64,000 bases of DNA from Nageia nagi (Eukaryota; Pinophyta): the NCBI GenBank assembly GCA_050084985.1, contig JBITNC010000001.1:105090001-105154000 (forward strand), in the 5' to 3' direction. The position numbers were made by a program, and so were the translations under genes. The notes beneath the pieces are model-generated. The model worked only from the letters and a program-made list of their open reading frames with translations. It was not told where the DNA came from and did no database searches. This document shows positions 8,573 to 20,334 of this stretch, piece after piece (position 1 is the first letter of the stretch; each line of letters begins with the position of its first letter).

Positions 8573-9590
8573 TCAAAGATGCATGATATTTATAGGTTCA
8601 CGCTCTTCATTTCCTTCTAAATCTGATAAATGATAAGTTCTTTTACCAAATTTTTTCTTAATGATATATGGTCCTAACCAATTTGGAGCAAACTTATCTC
8701 TAAGCTATCATTCTATTTGTGAAGTTTGTTGATTTTATTTTAAAACCAAATCACCTATTTTGAACTCACAAATTAGAGCCCTTTTATCAAAAGCTTGTTT
8801 TATCCTCTCCTGATAAACATGCATATACTCTAAAGCATTGATACATTTTTCATCTAAAATTAATAAATAATCTAAGCGAGTCTGTCTTGCTTCCTCATCA
8901 GAGTTTTTCTCACTTAGGTTTATTCTAAGGGATGGTATCTCAAGTTCCATGGGTAAGATGGCTTCTGTTCCATATACTAAAGAGAATGGTGTTACCCCAA
9001 TAGGAGTGCGTACACTGGTACAATAAGCCCATAAGGCTTTTGGTATTTGCATATGCCAATCTCTATGAGAATCATTTACTATGTTTGCTAAGATGTTCTG
9101 CATAGTTTTATTAGTAGCCTCTACCTGTCCATTTCCTTATGGATAATATGGAGTGGAAAAACTTTGTTTAATTTTATACTTGTCACATATTTGTTTTACA
9201 TCCTTATTTTTAAAATTCTTTCCATTATTCGTAATTAATTGGTTCAGTATGCCGAATCTACATATAATATAATTTTCTTATAAATTCAACAATTCATGAA
9301 CCAGTGGTGGAAGTCATGGGAATAGCCTCTACCCATTTGGTAAAATATTCAGTTGCTGTAATGATGAACTTGTGTCCACCAGAAGATGTAGGTGTAATTT
9401 GTCCTATTAAATCTAATGCCCCTTTAGAGAATGGCCAAAGTGATTGTATAGGATGTAGTTCTTGAGATGGTTGTGAAAATAAATGAGTGTGTTGTTGACA
9501 TTTAAAACATTTTTTAACATATTCACAACAATCTTTTTCCATAGTTGGCCAATAATACCCCATTCGTATTAATCGTTTTATAATCGCAAC
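8573..9590 (-). pseudogene. pol: integrase of the Tat element, broken
   Basis: Minus-strand integrase, the enzyme that inserts the DNA copy. A zinc-binding HHCC region lies near 9480-9560 (C-x2-C in KKCFKCQQH). The first catalytic Asp is in ALDLIGQI (about 9400). The second is in ITNNGKNF near 9225-9235, where the family has DNG, so the catalytic Asp reads Asn. The Glu lies in NGQVEATNK near 9110-9130. The C-terminal part has KIGDLVLK and PNWLGPYII (about 8650-8690) and ends with TGA at 8573-8575. Stops and frame changes split it near 8735, 9135 and 9290. The gag-only element inserted about 90 bases beyond its end. Confidence 0.85.
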
Positions 9591-9746
9591 ACCATTAAAA
9601 TGTCCTCTGCATGTTCCATCATGGGTGGAGGATATAGCTTTTTTAATATCATTCCATTCAAGACATCTGAGTAAAATACCATTGAAATTTCATCGATGCA
9701 AGATATCCCCTATCAAACAATATTTAGTTGCTTTAATTTTAAAAGT

Positions 9747-10640
9747 TCATCGTGATGATTTATTAAAGTTTGCAGGAAGAGTTCCAAATTTTAAAAAACT
9801 TGTCAATTCTTTGTACCAATTATCTTTATCAGTTACGTCAATATTTAATACACTTTTTTCTTCATCTTCCTGTTGTAATGATGATTGAGATAATTGAATT
9901 ATTTCAACTTGAATTGAAGATTTTTTAGGATCTTCTGGGATAAGAGATCCAATAGAAGCCATACCATCTGCAAATCTATTAGATGATCTTGGTGCTGCTT
10001 CTATACTAAATTGGTCAAAAAAATTTAATAATTCCTCAACTAACACTTTATACTTTTGAAGTAAAGGTTCTTTACATTGATAGATTCCTTTCACTTGATT
10101 TACAATGAGTAAAGAATCTCCAATAATCTTAATTCTTTTAAGTTTTAATTTAACAACAGTTTTTAATGCTAATATCAAAGCTTTGTATTCTGCATTATTA
10201 TTAGTACAAGGAAATTTTAATTTAAATGAATATGGTATAGGGATCCCTTGCGGTGTTATAAATACAACACCTGCTCCACTACCTTGTTCACATCGAGAAC
10301 CATCAAAGTGTATTGTCATATCCCAATCATCTTCAGATTCTACAGGTATTTCAATTTCATCTAATTGAAACACCCCATCATCAGGTAATTCAATGACAAG
10401 GGGTTTATTATCTTGCAATGGAGCATCAGTGAGATAATCAGCAATTACTTGTCCTTTTATTAACTTTTGTCCAATAAAATGTAAATCAAATTCAGTTAAG
10501 TGCATTATCCACTTTGCAATTCTTGAATTTTGATAGGTTTTATTCATCATATATATCAACGGATCCACTTTAGAGATGACATATGTTGTATGATTAAGCA
10601 TATAATGTAAGTTTTTTAGTAGCAAAAATGACAACAAGAC
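9747..10640 (-). pseudogene. pol: second (archaeal-type) RNase H of the Tat element
   Basis: An open minus-strand stretch of 296 residues. Its first part, with IMHLTEFDLHFIGQK and GQVIADYLT, closes the first RNase H and connection. The second part is an RNase H fold with IHFDGSRCEQGSGAGVV (first catalytic Asp), NNNAEYKALILAL (Glu) and GDSLLIVNQVKG (Asp), followed by SSNRFADGMA (last Asp). A dual RNase H is diagnostic of Tat-clade elements. The key acidic residues remain, but the surrounding pol frame is interrupted on both sides. Confidence 0.85.
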
Positions 10641-11811
10641 ATAATTTTTCCAAATATATATACTTAATCTCGTAGCTCACAAGTGTTCTACTCAGATAAT
10701 ATATAGCTTGTTCTTTATTGTGTTCATTCTTTTGACCAAGCATTATTCCTAAAGCATTTTCAGTAGCAAAAATATATAATAAAAAGGGTACATCTTTTCC
10801 TGGTGGACTTAAGACAGGAGGAGATAATAAATATCTTTTAATTTCATCGAATGCATCTTGTTGCTCTTTGCCCCAATGATATTCTACTCCTTTTTTTAAT
10901 AATTTTGTAAATGGTTTACATTTATCAGAAAGTTGAGCTATAAACCTTCTAATAGCTTGTAACTTGCCCTGTAAACTTTGTAATTATTTTAGATTTGTAG
11001 GAGGTGGCATGTCTACTACTGCCTTCACTTTACTAGGATCTATTTCAATTCCTCATTGGGACACAATAAATCCTAATAATTTTCCTGAAGTTACACCAAA
11101 AACACATTTTTTTGGATTTAATCTTACTTTATGTTCTAATAATCTATCTAAGACTTTAATTAGGTCTTTTCCATGATCTACTCGATATTTAGATCTAACC
11201 AACAAATCATCAACATAATCTTCTACTATGTCATGCATATAGTCATGGAATATGTAAGTCATAGCCCTTTGATAAGTTGCCCTGGCATTTTTTAATCCAA
11301 AAGGCATAACTTTATAACAAAAGGTACCCCAAGGAGTTATAAAAGCCATTTTATGTTGATCTTCAGGGGCTATTTTTATTTGATTATAGCCAAAAAATCT
11401 GTCCATTAATGACAACATATCATGTCCTGCTATCGAATCTACCAAACTATCAATGCTAGGTAGAGGAAAATCATCCTTAGGACAAGCTTTGTTAAGATCA
11501 CAAAAATTTGTACATATTCTTATTTTTCCACTTGGTTTTTTCACAGGTACCATATTAGATATCCAATCTGAATAATCTATAGGTTGTATAAATTTAGCTT
11601 CTAATAATTTTTGAAGTTCTTCTTTTACCATTAATGCTATAGTAGGATGCATTTTACATAATTTTTGTTTAACAGGTTTAGCATCATACTTTAATGCTAA
11701 ATTATGTACTACTAATTTAGGATCTATTCTAGGCATGTCTGCATATGACCATGCAAATACCTTTTCTCGTTCTTTTAATAAGGTTATAATTTCTTCTTGT
11801 TCATTTTCCAT
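10630..11811 (-). pseudogene. pol: reverse transcriptase and first RNase H of the Tat element
   Basis: The RT part (11811-11053) is open for 252 residues, with RQHP-type WSYADMPRIDP at its start, VPVKKPSGKIRICTNF, MPFGLKNARATYQRAM and the catalytic YVDD (in DYVDDLLVRS). It makes DNA from the element RNA. A stop near 11053 and a frameshift near 10640 break the link to the first RNase H, in which FLLYIFATENALG and AIYYLSRTLV can be read. The preserved YVDD shows that inactivation came from stops elsewhere. Confidence 0.9.
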
Positions 11812-12921
11812 GAGGTTTTCTCCTAATTGAATAATTTTAGGATTTTAAGGATCATTACTAATATTTATTTCTAAGTCTTTTTCAGTAAGCATATGTGACC
11901 CTTCTTCCAATTGATTTGGTACTGGTATCTAGTCGTTGTCGTTAACACTATATTCTTCATCATATTCTTGAGTTTGTTCATTCGTGCATACTTGATTTTC
12001 ATAGGAACCAAATATGTGATCTATGTTTTTGAATTCATGTACCGAAGGATTAGATGATATAAGAGAGAAATCAGCAATTACTTCATCTGTAGAAGTATTA
12101 GCTATTATTTTGATTAAATTTTGATTTTCATTAACTTCATCTATTTGTTCATTATTTTGATCTTCAATATCATTCTCTTTTATTGTAACCATATTTATCG
12201 ATGGTATATTTGAATATGGAATGATTGATGATTTGGCATTTTTATTTATTTTTTCCTATATATCACTTGGTAAGCACGAATGATTCCAGGGTGGCTCAAT
12301 ATTATTAATAAAGAGCATTTTGACCCCATCTAAGACATCCATTTCACTTAATTGTTCTTCTCTTATATTAATAATTTCTTGTACTATGGATTCTTTCTCT
12401 AAAATTTCTTCATTATAATCCAAATTCTCTTCTCCTAAATTTCCTAATTTAGCAAGATTTTTACATTTATTTTGATAACCTAATCCACTTTTATCAGTGG
12501 TATCTTGGTATCGTAATTCAATTATTTCTCATGGACCCTGTTCATATCGACCCAATCCTCGTCCTTGCCAATTACATTTGTTAAAATAGTTTAAGACAAA
12601 TGTTCTTGAACATGGTGATAAATATTTTATATCATTATTGAAATTTCTTTCATATGTTTGATTAGATATTGTTGACATAGGATCTATTATTCCCACATAG
12701 ATAAACATTGTCTGATTAGGTACTTCTCCTAAAGGTACTATTTGTCCAATTACACTAGGTGATTCAGATAATCTTCCCATCTCTTGTGGTAAAGGTATAT
12801 TAAATACAATATCATCTACGTCATATTCTCCCATCCCTAAATCTATTAATTTAATTTTTACTAAATATACATTGGATGAGTCATTATTAGATGTAGTATT
12901 CACTTGTTTTGATGAAGAAGC
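11812..12921 (-). pseudogene. pol: G-patch and acidic linker between protease and RT of the Tat element
   Basis: Reading starts at the copia insertion point (12921) and continues the frame from 22397. GRGLGRYEQG (about 12540-12570) and KSGLGYQ (about 12480) form a G-patch-like glycine motif, known in this place in Tat-type elements. The rest (12530-11929) is an acidic, Asn- and Glu-rich linker without a recognised fold. In-frame stops occur at about 12530, 12257 and 11928. The G-patch in other retroelements binds nucleic acid; a like role here is inference. Confidence 0.7.
12917..12921. repeat. target-site duplication, left copy (GAAGC)
   Basis: GAAGC abuts the left LTR of the copia element and recurs right after its right LTR at 22397-22401. 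One copy is part of the Tat coding frame. Confidence 0.9.
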
Positions 12922-14984
12922 TATTGGACTTCGAGTGACACTGAGAGGGTGGGGGGTGAATTAGTGTATATAAAAATAATCAATTTAACCTTTTTAAATA
13001 AATATAGATTAAAAACCAAACAAAATTGAGCAAGCACACCAGTACATCACACAACACTAGATGTAACGAGGTTCACCAGATTGGCTACATCCCTGAAAAT
13101 GACTACTTGGACACCAATCCAAATCTAGCCATTAAAGAAAGCTTACAGATTCATAGCACCAACTATGAAGGGTAGCACCAACTACCACTTTGCAAATAGC
13201 AGCACCTACTACTTGGAGCACCAACTCTAGCTCTCAAGCATCCACTTGAGACAACATTCAAAAAGGAGGAAAGAATACAGTTCTAGAAGACCCTCAATGG
13301 TCTAGCTCTAAAGTTCACTATTTTATCTCTGCACACAGCTCCAAAGTAACACACTTAAACAATCACACTCCTATCTGCATATTCATTTGCTCACTTCATG
13401 TTCTCTTGATACTCCCCTCTTCTACCCTATTACCTCCACGACCACTCTTCTCTCCACACTCCTCTCCTCTTTCATGCTCTTACCACCTAAATCACCCTTC
13501 TCTACTCGCCCATTTTTACTTCATCTACAATCCACACTTCATGTACTTTCCTGCAACCATTACACATCAAGAAAGCCCCTCACAAAACTGTTCCTGTCAT
13601 GACATGTTACCAAAAACAAACTAAAAAGGAATCTTTATTTGTAACTGCTCCTGCACTAAGAGAGTTCACTATCTGAGACTGCAACTACTGTAACTGATGA
13701 ATGCTCCTCTTGCTCAAACAGAGTTATTTAGACATGTATACCTTTTTCTCCATTGATTTTAGAGATTTGACAGTATCTAATTATTTTTGATAGTTCCAGA
13801 CTCTTTTCTCTTCATAATGGTATTTCTGATAATTCTGGACTCTTTTCTTCTTCATAATGGTATTTCTGATAATCCCGGACTCTTTTCTTCTTCATAATGG
13901 TATTTTTGATAATCTTGGACTCTTTTCTTTTCATAATGGTATTTCTGATAATCCTAGACTCTTTTCTTCTTCATAATGACATTTCTGATAATCTTGGACT
14001 CTTTGTCTTGCTTATCAGATGTTTATTGTATACATCGTGATGTCATCATCTTCAGACTCCGGAAGTAGAGTAAAATGCTTCCCACATGATGTCATCATCT
14101 TCGAACTCTGAAAGAGAGTTCTAATGTATCTATGTGGCTTTCTAAACTTTTCAACACCTACACCATGATGTCATCATCTCTGGACTTTGGTCTTTACCAA
14201 AACATGACTATCTTATCCTCTGTGACATCATCCTTTTAATCCAGAACATTTACTTTATGGACTCCAAATTTTCAATCTCTCTTTGCTGATCTCATCTCTG
14301 CATTTTGGAATGCTTTACTCACCAACTTTGGCTATTTGATCACTCTTTGTTGACCTCATCATCTCTGGAACCCAGTTATATTAAAGAATGTGAACATCGT
14401 TCTCCCTATGACATCATTTCTTACTTCTAGAATGTTTTACTCGCTGGCTCCAGCTCTTTTAGTCGCCCCTTGCTGACCTCATCGCTTCTGGGATCTGAGC
14501 TCATTCAAAAATGTGAACATTATTCTCCCTGTGATGTCATCTTCATATTTCCAGAATGTTTTACTCATTGGCTTTGGCTCTTTTAGTCCCCCCTTGCTGA
14601 CCTCATCGCTTTTGGGATCTAGTTTTGGGTTAAGACCCGAAATTGCTGATGTCATTTTCATATTTCTGGAATGCTCTACTTCTAGAATACTTAATTAACT
14701 GGTTCCAACTCCTCAATTTCTCTTTGCTGACCTCACCTTCTCTGGAACCCAAGCTTTTCCACAACTCTCACCTTCTCCAGAACCTGGACTTTTCAAAAAC
14801 TCTCACCTTCTCTGGAACCCAGATTTTTCCACAACTGAGCTTTATCATTTCATTCTGGAACGTCATCCTGGGGATCTTAAAATGAACTCATACTACTGTG
14901 CGAAGACATAGCCAAAACCAAATGGATGTGAAGACACAGCCAAAACCACATGTTGACAACAATGACAATCACCCATGCTCAACA
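12922..14984 (-). repeat. 3' LTR of the SIRE-like element
   Basis: It spans 2063 bp. On the minus strand it starts TGTTGAGCATGG at 14984 and ends CCAATA at 12922, where the 5' copy ends CCAACA, so the terminal CA has mutated. It contains a six-copy 40-bp minisatellite (13770-14010) and several copies of a GATGTCATCATCT-type motif (14040-14230). Pyrimidine-rich open frames at 13387-13624 are repeat artefacts. Confidence 0.9.
13770..14010. repeat. 40-bp minisatellite inside the SIRE-like 3' LTR
   Basis: ACTCTTTTCTTCTTCATAAT recurs at about 13800, 13839, 13879, 13920, 13959 and 13999. The same six-copy array is in the other LTR (21180-21420), so the array existed before insertion. Confidence 0.9.
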
Positions 14985-15211
14985 ATCTCCCCCTTTGGAA
15001 TTGTTGGCAACACCACTTGATCAGACACCAACATCGAGACTTTTCTCTCCCCCTTTGTCAACAATAACAAAGGGCATTTACAGACTCCCCCTGAGTCCAT
15101 GCATGACATTCTCAGGAAATCAGTAGTATGCATACAAAAACAAAATACACAGAAGCAACATAGGAAGGAAAAAATAAACACTCCCCCTGAGAATGTGACA
15201 TCTAGAACTAG
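14985..15211 (-). other. 3' untranslated region with four polypurine-tract-like motifs
   Basis: On the minus strand the sequence between the pol stop and the LTR holds CAGGGGGAGT near 15085 and 15180, and AAAGGGGGAGA near 14987 and 15046. The last one touches the LTR and is the likely plus-strand primer; the others could be extra primers, as reported for some copia lineages. Confidence 0.75.
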
Positions 15212-15720
15212 CTAATGCGTGGGAAGGACAACTCCTAGCTTGTTTCAAAGATATTCGAAGACATCTTTGGGCAAAGGCTTTGTAAAGATGTCTGCTACTT
15301 GCTCTATGGTTGGAATAAAATCCAACTATACTTCTCCTTGTGCCACTCTTTCTTTTAGAAAGTGATATCTGATTGCTATATGCTTTGTTCATGAGTGCAT
15401 AATAGGATTTTTTGAGATATTGATTGCACTTGTGTTATCACACAGAACTGTTATGGGCTCATTAATCTGTATACCAAAATCTTTTAGCATCTACTTCATC
15501 CATAGAATCTATGTGCAGCAAGAAGTTGCTGCTATATACTCTGCTTCTACTGTAGATAGGGATACTGAGTCTTGCTTTTTACTGTGCTAGCCAACAAGAT
15601 TATTACCTAAATAAAATGCTCCTCCACTGGTGCTCTTCCTATCATCCACGCATCCTGCCCAGTCTACATCTGAAAAGGTAATAGGTGTAAAGTCCTTTCC
15701 TCTAGGATACCATAAACCAT
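15212..15720 (-). pseudogene. pol: RNase H of the SIRE-like element
   Basis: The frame continues from RT with FSDVDWAGCVDDRKSTSGG (first catalytic Asp), then a stop in the place of the Trp before HSKKQ, then LSTVEAEYIA (Glu) and the DNTSAI-type region (Asp). It ends with a domain finishing LGVVLPTH and the stop at 15212-15214. The enzyme would remove the RNA strand of the hybrid. Two or more in-frame stops leave it inactive. Confidence 0.8.
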
Positions 15721-16702
15721 ATTCTACTGTGCCTTTGAGATATCTGAATATTCTCTTTATTGTAGTAACATGTGTTTCTTTGGGATTTGCTTGAAATCGA
15801 GCAACCATACATACTGCTTGAAGAATATCTGGTCTAGTAGTTGTCAAATATAATAAACTTCCAATCATTGACCTGTATTGTGTTTGATCTACTGTTGGTG
15901 CTTTATCATCCTTGCTTAATTTGCAGCTTGTCATCATAGGGGTGCTCACAGGTTTACAGTCTTCCATGGTAAACTTCTTCAGCATCTCCTTAACATACTT
16001 GGTTTGAGAAATGAACATGCCATTCTTCAACTGATTGATTTGTAGGCTGAGAAAAAATGCAAGCTCACCTATCATAGACATCTCGAATTCTATTTGCATG
16101 TTGTCAGCAAGATTTTTACATAGCTCATTCTTGCTTCCTCCAAAGATTATATCATCTACATAGACAATAACAATTAGCTGATTTTCCTTTTCTGATTTAA
16201 TGTATAAATTGCTATCCACCATTCCTTTTCTAAAGCCTTGTTGCTGAAGATATGTATTAAGTCTGGAGTACCATGCTTGAGGTGCCTATTTTAAACCATA
16301 CAGAGCCTTCTTTAGTTTGCATACTAGATTAGGATTCTCTCCCAATTGGAAACCATCTGGCTATTCAATATAGACTTCTTCCTCAATTTTGCCATTTAGA
16401 AAGGCTAATTTTACATCCATTTGATAAACTTTAAAGTCTTTATACACTGCAAAAGCTAAAAACATGCAAATAGCTTCTAATCTGGCCATAGGTGCAAAAG
16501 TTTCTTCAAAATCAATTCCTTCAACTTGAGCATATCCCTTGCAAACAAGTCTAGCTTTATTTCGAACCACTATCCCATCTTCATTCAACTTATTGCAAAA
16601 AATCCACTTTGTGCCAATCACATTTTTGTTGGCTGGTCTAGGAACAAGTTCCCATGTTTCATTCTTTTCAATTTGAGTGAGTTCTTCCTCCATTGCTTTC
16701 AT
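15721..16702 (-). pseudogene. pol: reverse transcriptase of the SIRE-like element
   Basis: Copia-type RT read from 16702, with [50 protein letters not shown] and DVKLAFLNG, then the catalytic VYVDDIIFGG near 16150. Stops at 16360 and 16223 and a third between them (in LYGLK-x-APQAW) interrupt it. It lies between integrase and RNase H as in all Ty1/copia elements. Confidence 0.88.
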
Positions 16703-16899
16703 CTAGCTTTCATCTTGGCTAGCTTCTGAGACATTTTTAGGCTCTATATTGGATAGGAGAGAATAGGTGCTTGAAACCCCTCTGCGAGTTTGGATGCCTA
16801 TATGAAACTCACTGATGATTTGCTCTTGTGGATGATCCTTGTGCCATCTATTTGGTGGATTTTTTGAATTTTCATCTTCTTCCGACTCATTTTCTGAAG

Positions 16900-18130
16900 C
16901 ACTATTTGGGTTACTTGGTGAATTTGAATCTTTTGGTTTCTTTACTTGTGATTGCTGTACAGGAGGCTTAGATTTGTTTTTATTCTTTTTGTCTTCTTCA
17001 ATTGAATCTTGATAGGCAGGAAGATCCTCATCATCATTTCTCTTGGAAGATCTCTTTGCTCATCAACGTGAACATCAACACTATCAACGATTGTTTTTGT
17101 CCTTTTATTGTAACACCTGTATGCTTTGCTCTTCGAAGAGTAACCAAGAAAGATACCTTCATCAAATCTATCCTCAAACTTTCCTAAATTTTCTTCTATT
17201 CTCTTGATATAGCATTTACTACCAAAGATCCTGAAGTGCCTCACTGTAGCTCTTCTTCCAAACCATAATTCATATGGTGTTCTATCCTCATGTGGTTGCA
17301 TCATACATCTATTTTGAATATGCACTGCAGTATGCACTGCTTCTTTCCAGAACCTATCAGCAACCTTACTTTCTATCAGCATGGTTCGAGCCATTTCTTG
17401 TACTGCTCTATTTTTTCTTTCAACTACTCCATTTTGTTGTGGAGTTCTAGCTGTAGAGAATTATCTTTTAATTCTGTGTTGTATGCAAAACTCAGTAAAC
17501 TCATTAGAAGTGAACTCACCTCCTCTATCTGAGTGAAGACATTTAATTCTCCTCTCTATCTGATTTTCTACTTGATTTTTAAATGCTTTGAACATTACAA
17601 AAGCTTTATATTTATGTTTTAAAAATTGCACCCAAGTCATTCTTGAATAATCATCTATGAATAGAATAAAATACTTATCTCCATTGAAGCTTTGTGTTCT
17701 CATTGGTCTGCATAGGTCAGTGTGTACGATTTCCAATGGTCTGCTTGTGTGATATTCTTTCACTTTGAACTTTGCCTGAGTTTGCTTTCCCTTTTGGCAT
17801 GAATCACAAATATCATTTGCTGGTGTGCTGATACTGGGCATATCTCTTACTGCTCTTTATGAGCAAATGTTCATCAAGTTTTTAAAACAGATGTGTCCCA
17901 ATCTCTTATGCCATAGCCAATCATCACTCTCCTTGCCTAGAAGACATGATCCCTCTAAAATATCTGATAAGGTGTATAAATTGCCACAGGTTCTTGTACC
18001 AACTGCTACAAGTCTACCACTATTTGCCCTTCGGATCTCATAGCCATGCTTTTTGAAAATTACATCATGTCCTTTGTCACATATTTGACTAACGCTCAAC
18101 AAATTATGCTTCAATCCCACAACAAATAAT
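16900..18130 (-). pseudogene. pol: integrase of the SIRE-like element
   Basis: It begins with the pre-integrase zinc region (WHKRLGH near 17900, C-x2-C in CDSCQKGK). The DDE core follows: HTDLCRPM (first Asp, about 17725), FIDDYSRMTWV, HSDRGGEFTSNEF (second Asp, about 17515) and GVVERKN (Glu, about 17425). All three catalytic residues can be read. Stops near 17857 and 17460 break the frame. The tail to 16900 is hydrophilic and lysine-rich. Confidence 0.88.
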
Positions 18131-18420
18131 ACCTCTTCAGATCTGATGTTTCCATCATTTATTTTTACTGTCCCTTTACCGATAATCTGTGCGCCATCAT
18201 TATTTCCAAATCTTACTGACCCACCTTCATATTCCTATATTTTTTGAAATTTCTTCTTGTCACCTGTCATGTGACTTGAGCATCTGCTATCTAATATCCA
18301 TGGTGATGGTTTGTCTTGAGCTTTTAATGCTGTTTGAACGATTAAGGACTCTTTATCCTCTCTGAGTTTCTCCTTTTCTTTCCAGACTTATTTTACTTTT
18401 ATTTTAGCTTCTTGTTTTTT
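18131..18420 (-). pseudogene. pol: aspartic protease of the SIRE-like element, active-site Gly replaced
   Basis: The frame reads WILDSRCSSHMTG near 18270-18310. Copia proteases have D-[ST]-G at this place, so the Gly has become Arg. A downstream hydrophobic part leading to HNLLSVSQ joins the integrase. A stop and a frame change lie between it and gag. Confidence 0.75.
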
Positions 18421-18449
18421 ATTATTCTTTTCTACTTCCTATGGATGAC

Positions 18450-20270
18450 TACTCTAAAAATGTTTATTCTATCTTATGGAAGGAAATTGTCTCGGTGGAA
18501 AGAACCTCATGCCATGATTATTTCTACAGAATCGAGCAATGTGTCCATATTCATGATAGTCGTAACACTCAACAGGATACTCCATTAGTGGGCCGAATGC
18601 ATTCCTAGTAACAAAGGTTCTTGGAGTGATATTATACTTACATTCAAAAATTTTGTGTCCATACGCATTGCATTTGAAATAGTATCCATTGAAGGGATGG
18701 ATGTATCTATTATATTGCTGAGTACTTCTGGTCCTGCATAGGGTCTTCTTCTGGAATGCACTTGAGTGAAGCCATCATCCTCCAGTCCTGAGCTATCTTC
18801 CTTCTTCTTGGTTTCTTTTATGTTTTCCCTTTTTATGTCATTAGAAGATTGTCCTTGTTCATATCCTAGACCAGATTTATCAGAAAACATTCTTTGACTG
18901 TTAATGATTTCACTGAGTTTAGTCGACCTTCCTTCTAGATATTCAAAAGAGCTGATTCTCTTGGTGACTTCCTCTAGTTGCATACGTAGCCCAGTTATTT
19001 CTTCTTCAAGCTTACTACAATTTTTAACTTTCACAAGAAGTTGTTCCTCCAAACTCTCATTTATCCTCTTAGATTCTTCCACTTCTATTTTTAAGGTTTC
19101 TATAATATTACTTGCATCATCAAACCTTTTTGAGAGTTTCTTATTTTTCTTTACTTCTTTATTCTGTTCATTCAATGCTGTTATTAGTTCTTCTTCAAGA
19201 TCAATCTCAATCTCACAGTCATTTTCTTCATCTGTCTCTTCCTTTTTATGTTCTTGGACATTTTGATTATCTTCATTCAGTTTCTCTTCAAATGCCATAA
19301 ACAATGCTCCATTGTATTCTTTTTCTGATTCATTACTGGAATCATCATCAGTGGAGCCTTTATTTCTGGATATGAAGCTTTGTCTATTTGACCTTCTATT
19401 TCGAGCATGAGATTTCATTTTGTGGTTTTTCTCAAAATATGATTCTTGATCATCTTTATCAGTTTTTCTATATGGACATTTTGAAATGAAATGACCAATA
19501 CCACCATAGTTAAAACATTTAAACGGTAGCTTGCCTTCATATTTACCTTTTCCCCTTTTTAGCTTTCTAACAAAATTTGCTTCTGCTCCATCAGATTGTT
19601 CCTCATCATCAGAATCTATTTTGGCTTTGGTACTGTTGTTGGCTTTAAATGCTACTTCCTTTTTTGAATGCTTTGCTTTTCTGATCCTCATTTCATAAGT
19701 AGTCAACGATCCATGCATTTCATCCATGCTAAAAGTTTTCAAATTTTTTGCTTCTTCAATAGCAGACACCTTTGAATCAAAGCGAGATGTGAGAGATCGC
19801 AGTACCTTTTTCACGATGACATGATCTTCAATTTCTTCCCCAAGACCTCTGATTGCATTAGTAATTTCATTTACTCTCAACATGTATGCTTCGATGGTTT
19901 CATCTTCATTCATCTTTAGAACTTCGAATTGAGCTCTATAAGTTTGGAGTTTTGCTTCCTTGACTTTATCATCTCCTTCGTGAATGCTCTTCAACTTATT
20001 CCATATTTCTTTTGTAGATTTGCATGCCATAAATTTCACCAGTTCACTATCCACTAGACCACACATTAGAGCATTTCTTACTTTTGTGTCACATTCAAAT
20101 GCCTTTCTTTCTGCTTCATCTGATGGACTTGTAGGGGGAGGAGTGTAACCCCTTTTAACAACATCCCCCAATGCACTGAGATAAGTCTTCATTCAAATTT
20201 TCTAGAAAGCATAATTGTTTCCATCAAAGAGAGGTGCCTTGTTAGATGAGAAACCTTCTCTGCTTGCCAT
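18450..20270 (-). pseudogene. gag: gag of the SIRE-like element
   Basis: The likely start is ATG at 20270; stops at two early codons (in the NYAF-x-KI-x-MKTY region, by TGG to TAG and CGA to TGA type changes) separate it from the 535-residue open part at 20192-18585. That part has the UBN2 capsid-like fold (IWNKLKSIHEGDDKVKEAK, GLGEEIEDHVIVKKVLRSL, IEEAKNL). A zinc knuckle CFNYGGIGHFISKC follows, in which the second Cys is Tyr, then a long Glu/Lys-rich coiled coil. The last 50 residues are frameshifted; another frame has a second knuckle-like CYDYHEYGHIARFC. Confidence 0.88.
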
Positions 20271-20316
20271 AGTGCCACTACCAGGATCTCCTTAGCTATT
20301 ATAGCCTAAGTAGGAA

Positions 20317-20332
20317 CCTTGCTCTAATACCA
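20317..20332 (-). other. primer-binding site of the SIRE-like element (tRNA-Met type)
   Basis: On the minus strand TGGTATTAGAGCAAGG follows the LTR end after two bases. It matches the usual TGGTATCAGAGC site for initiator tRNA-Met with one C to T change. Confidence 0.9.
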
Positions 20333-20334
20333 AT

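Noticed and set aside
13387-13624. Two overlapping open frames in the SIRE-like LTR, with a twin at 20797-21012
   Set aside because: Pyrimidine-rich LTR sequence repeated in both LTRs; Ser/Thr/Pro-rich nonsense in two frames at once, no start context or family.
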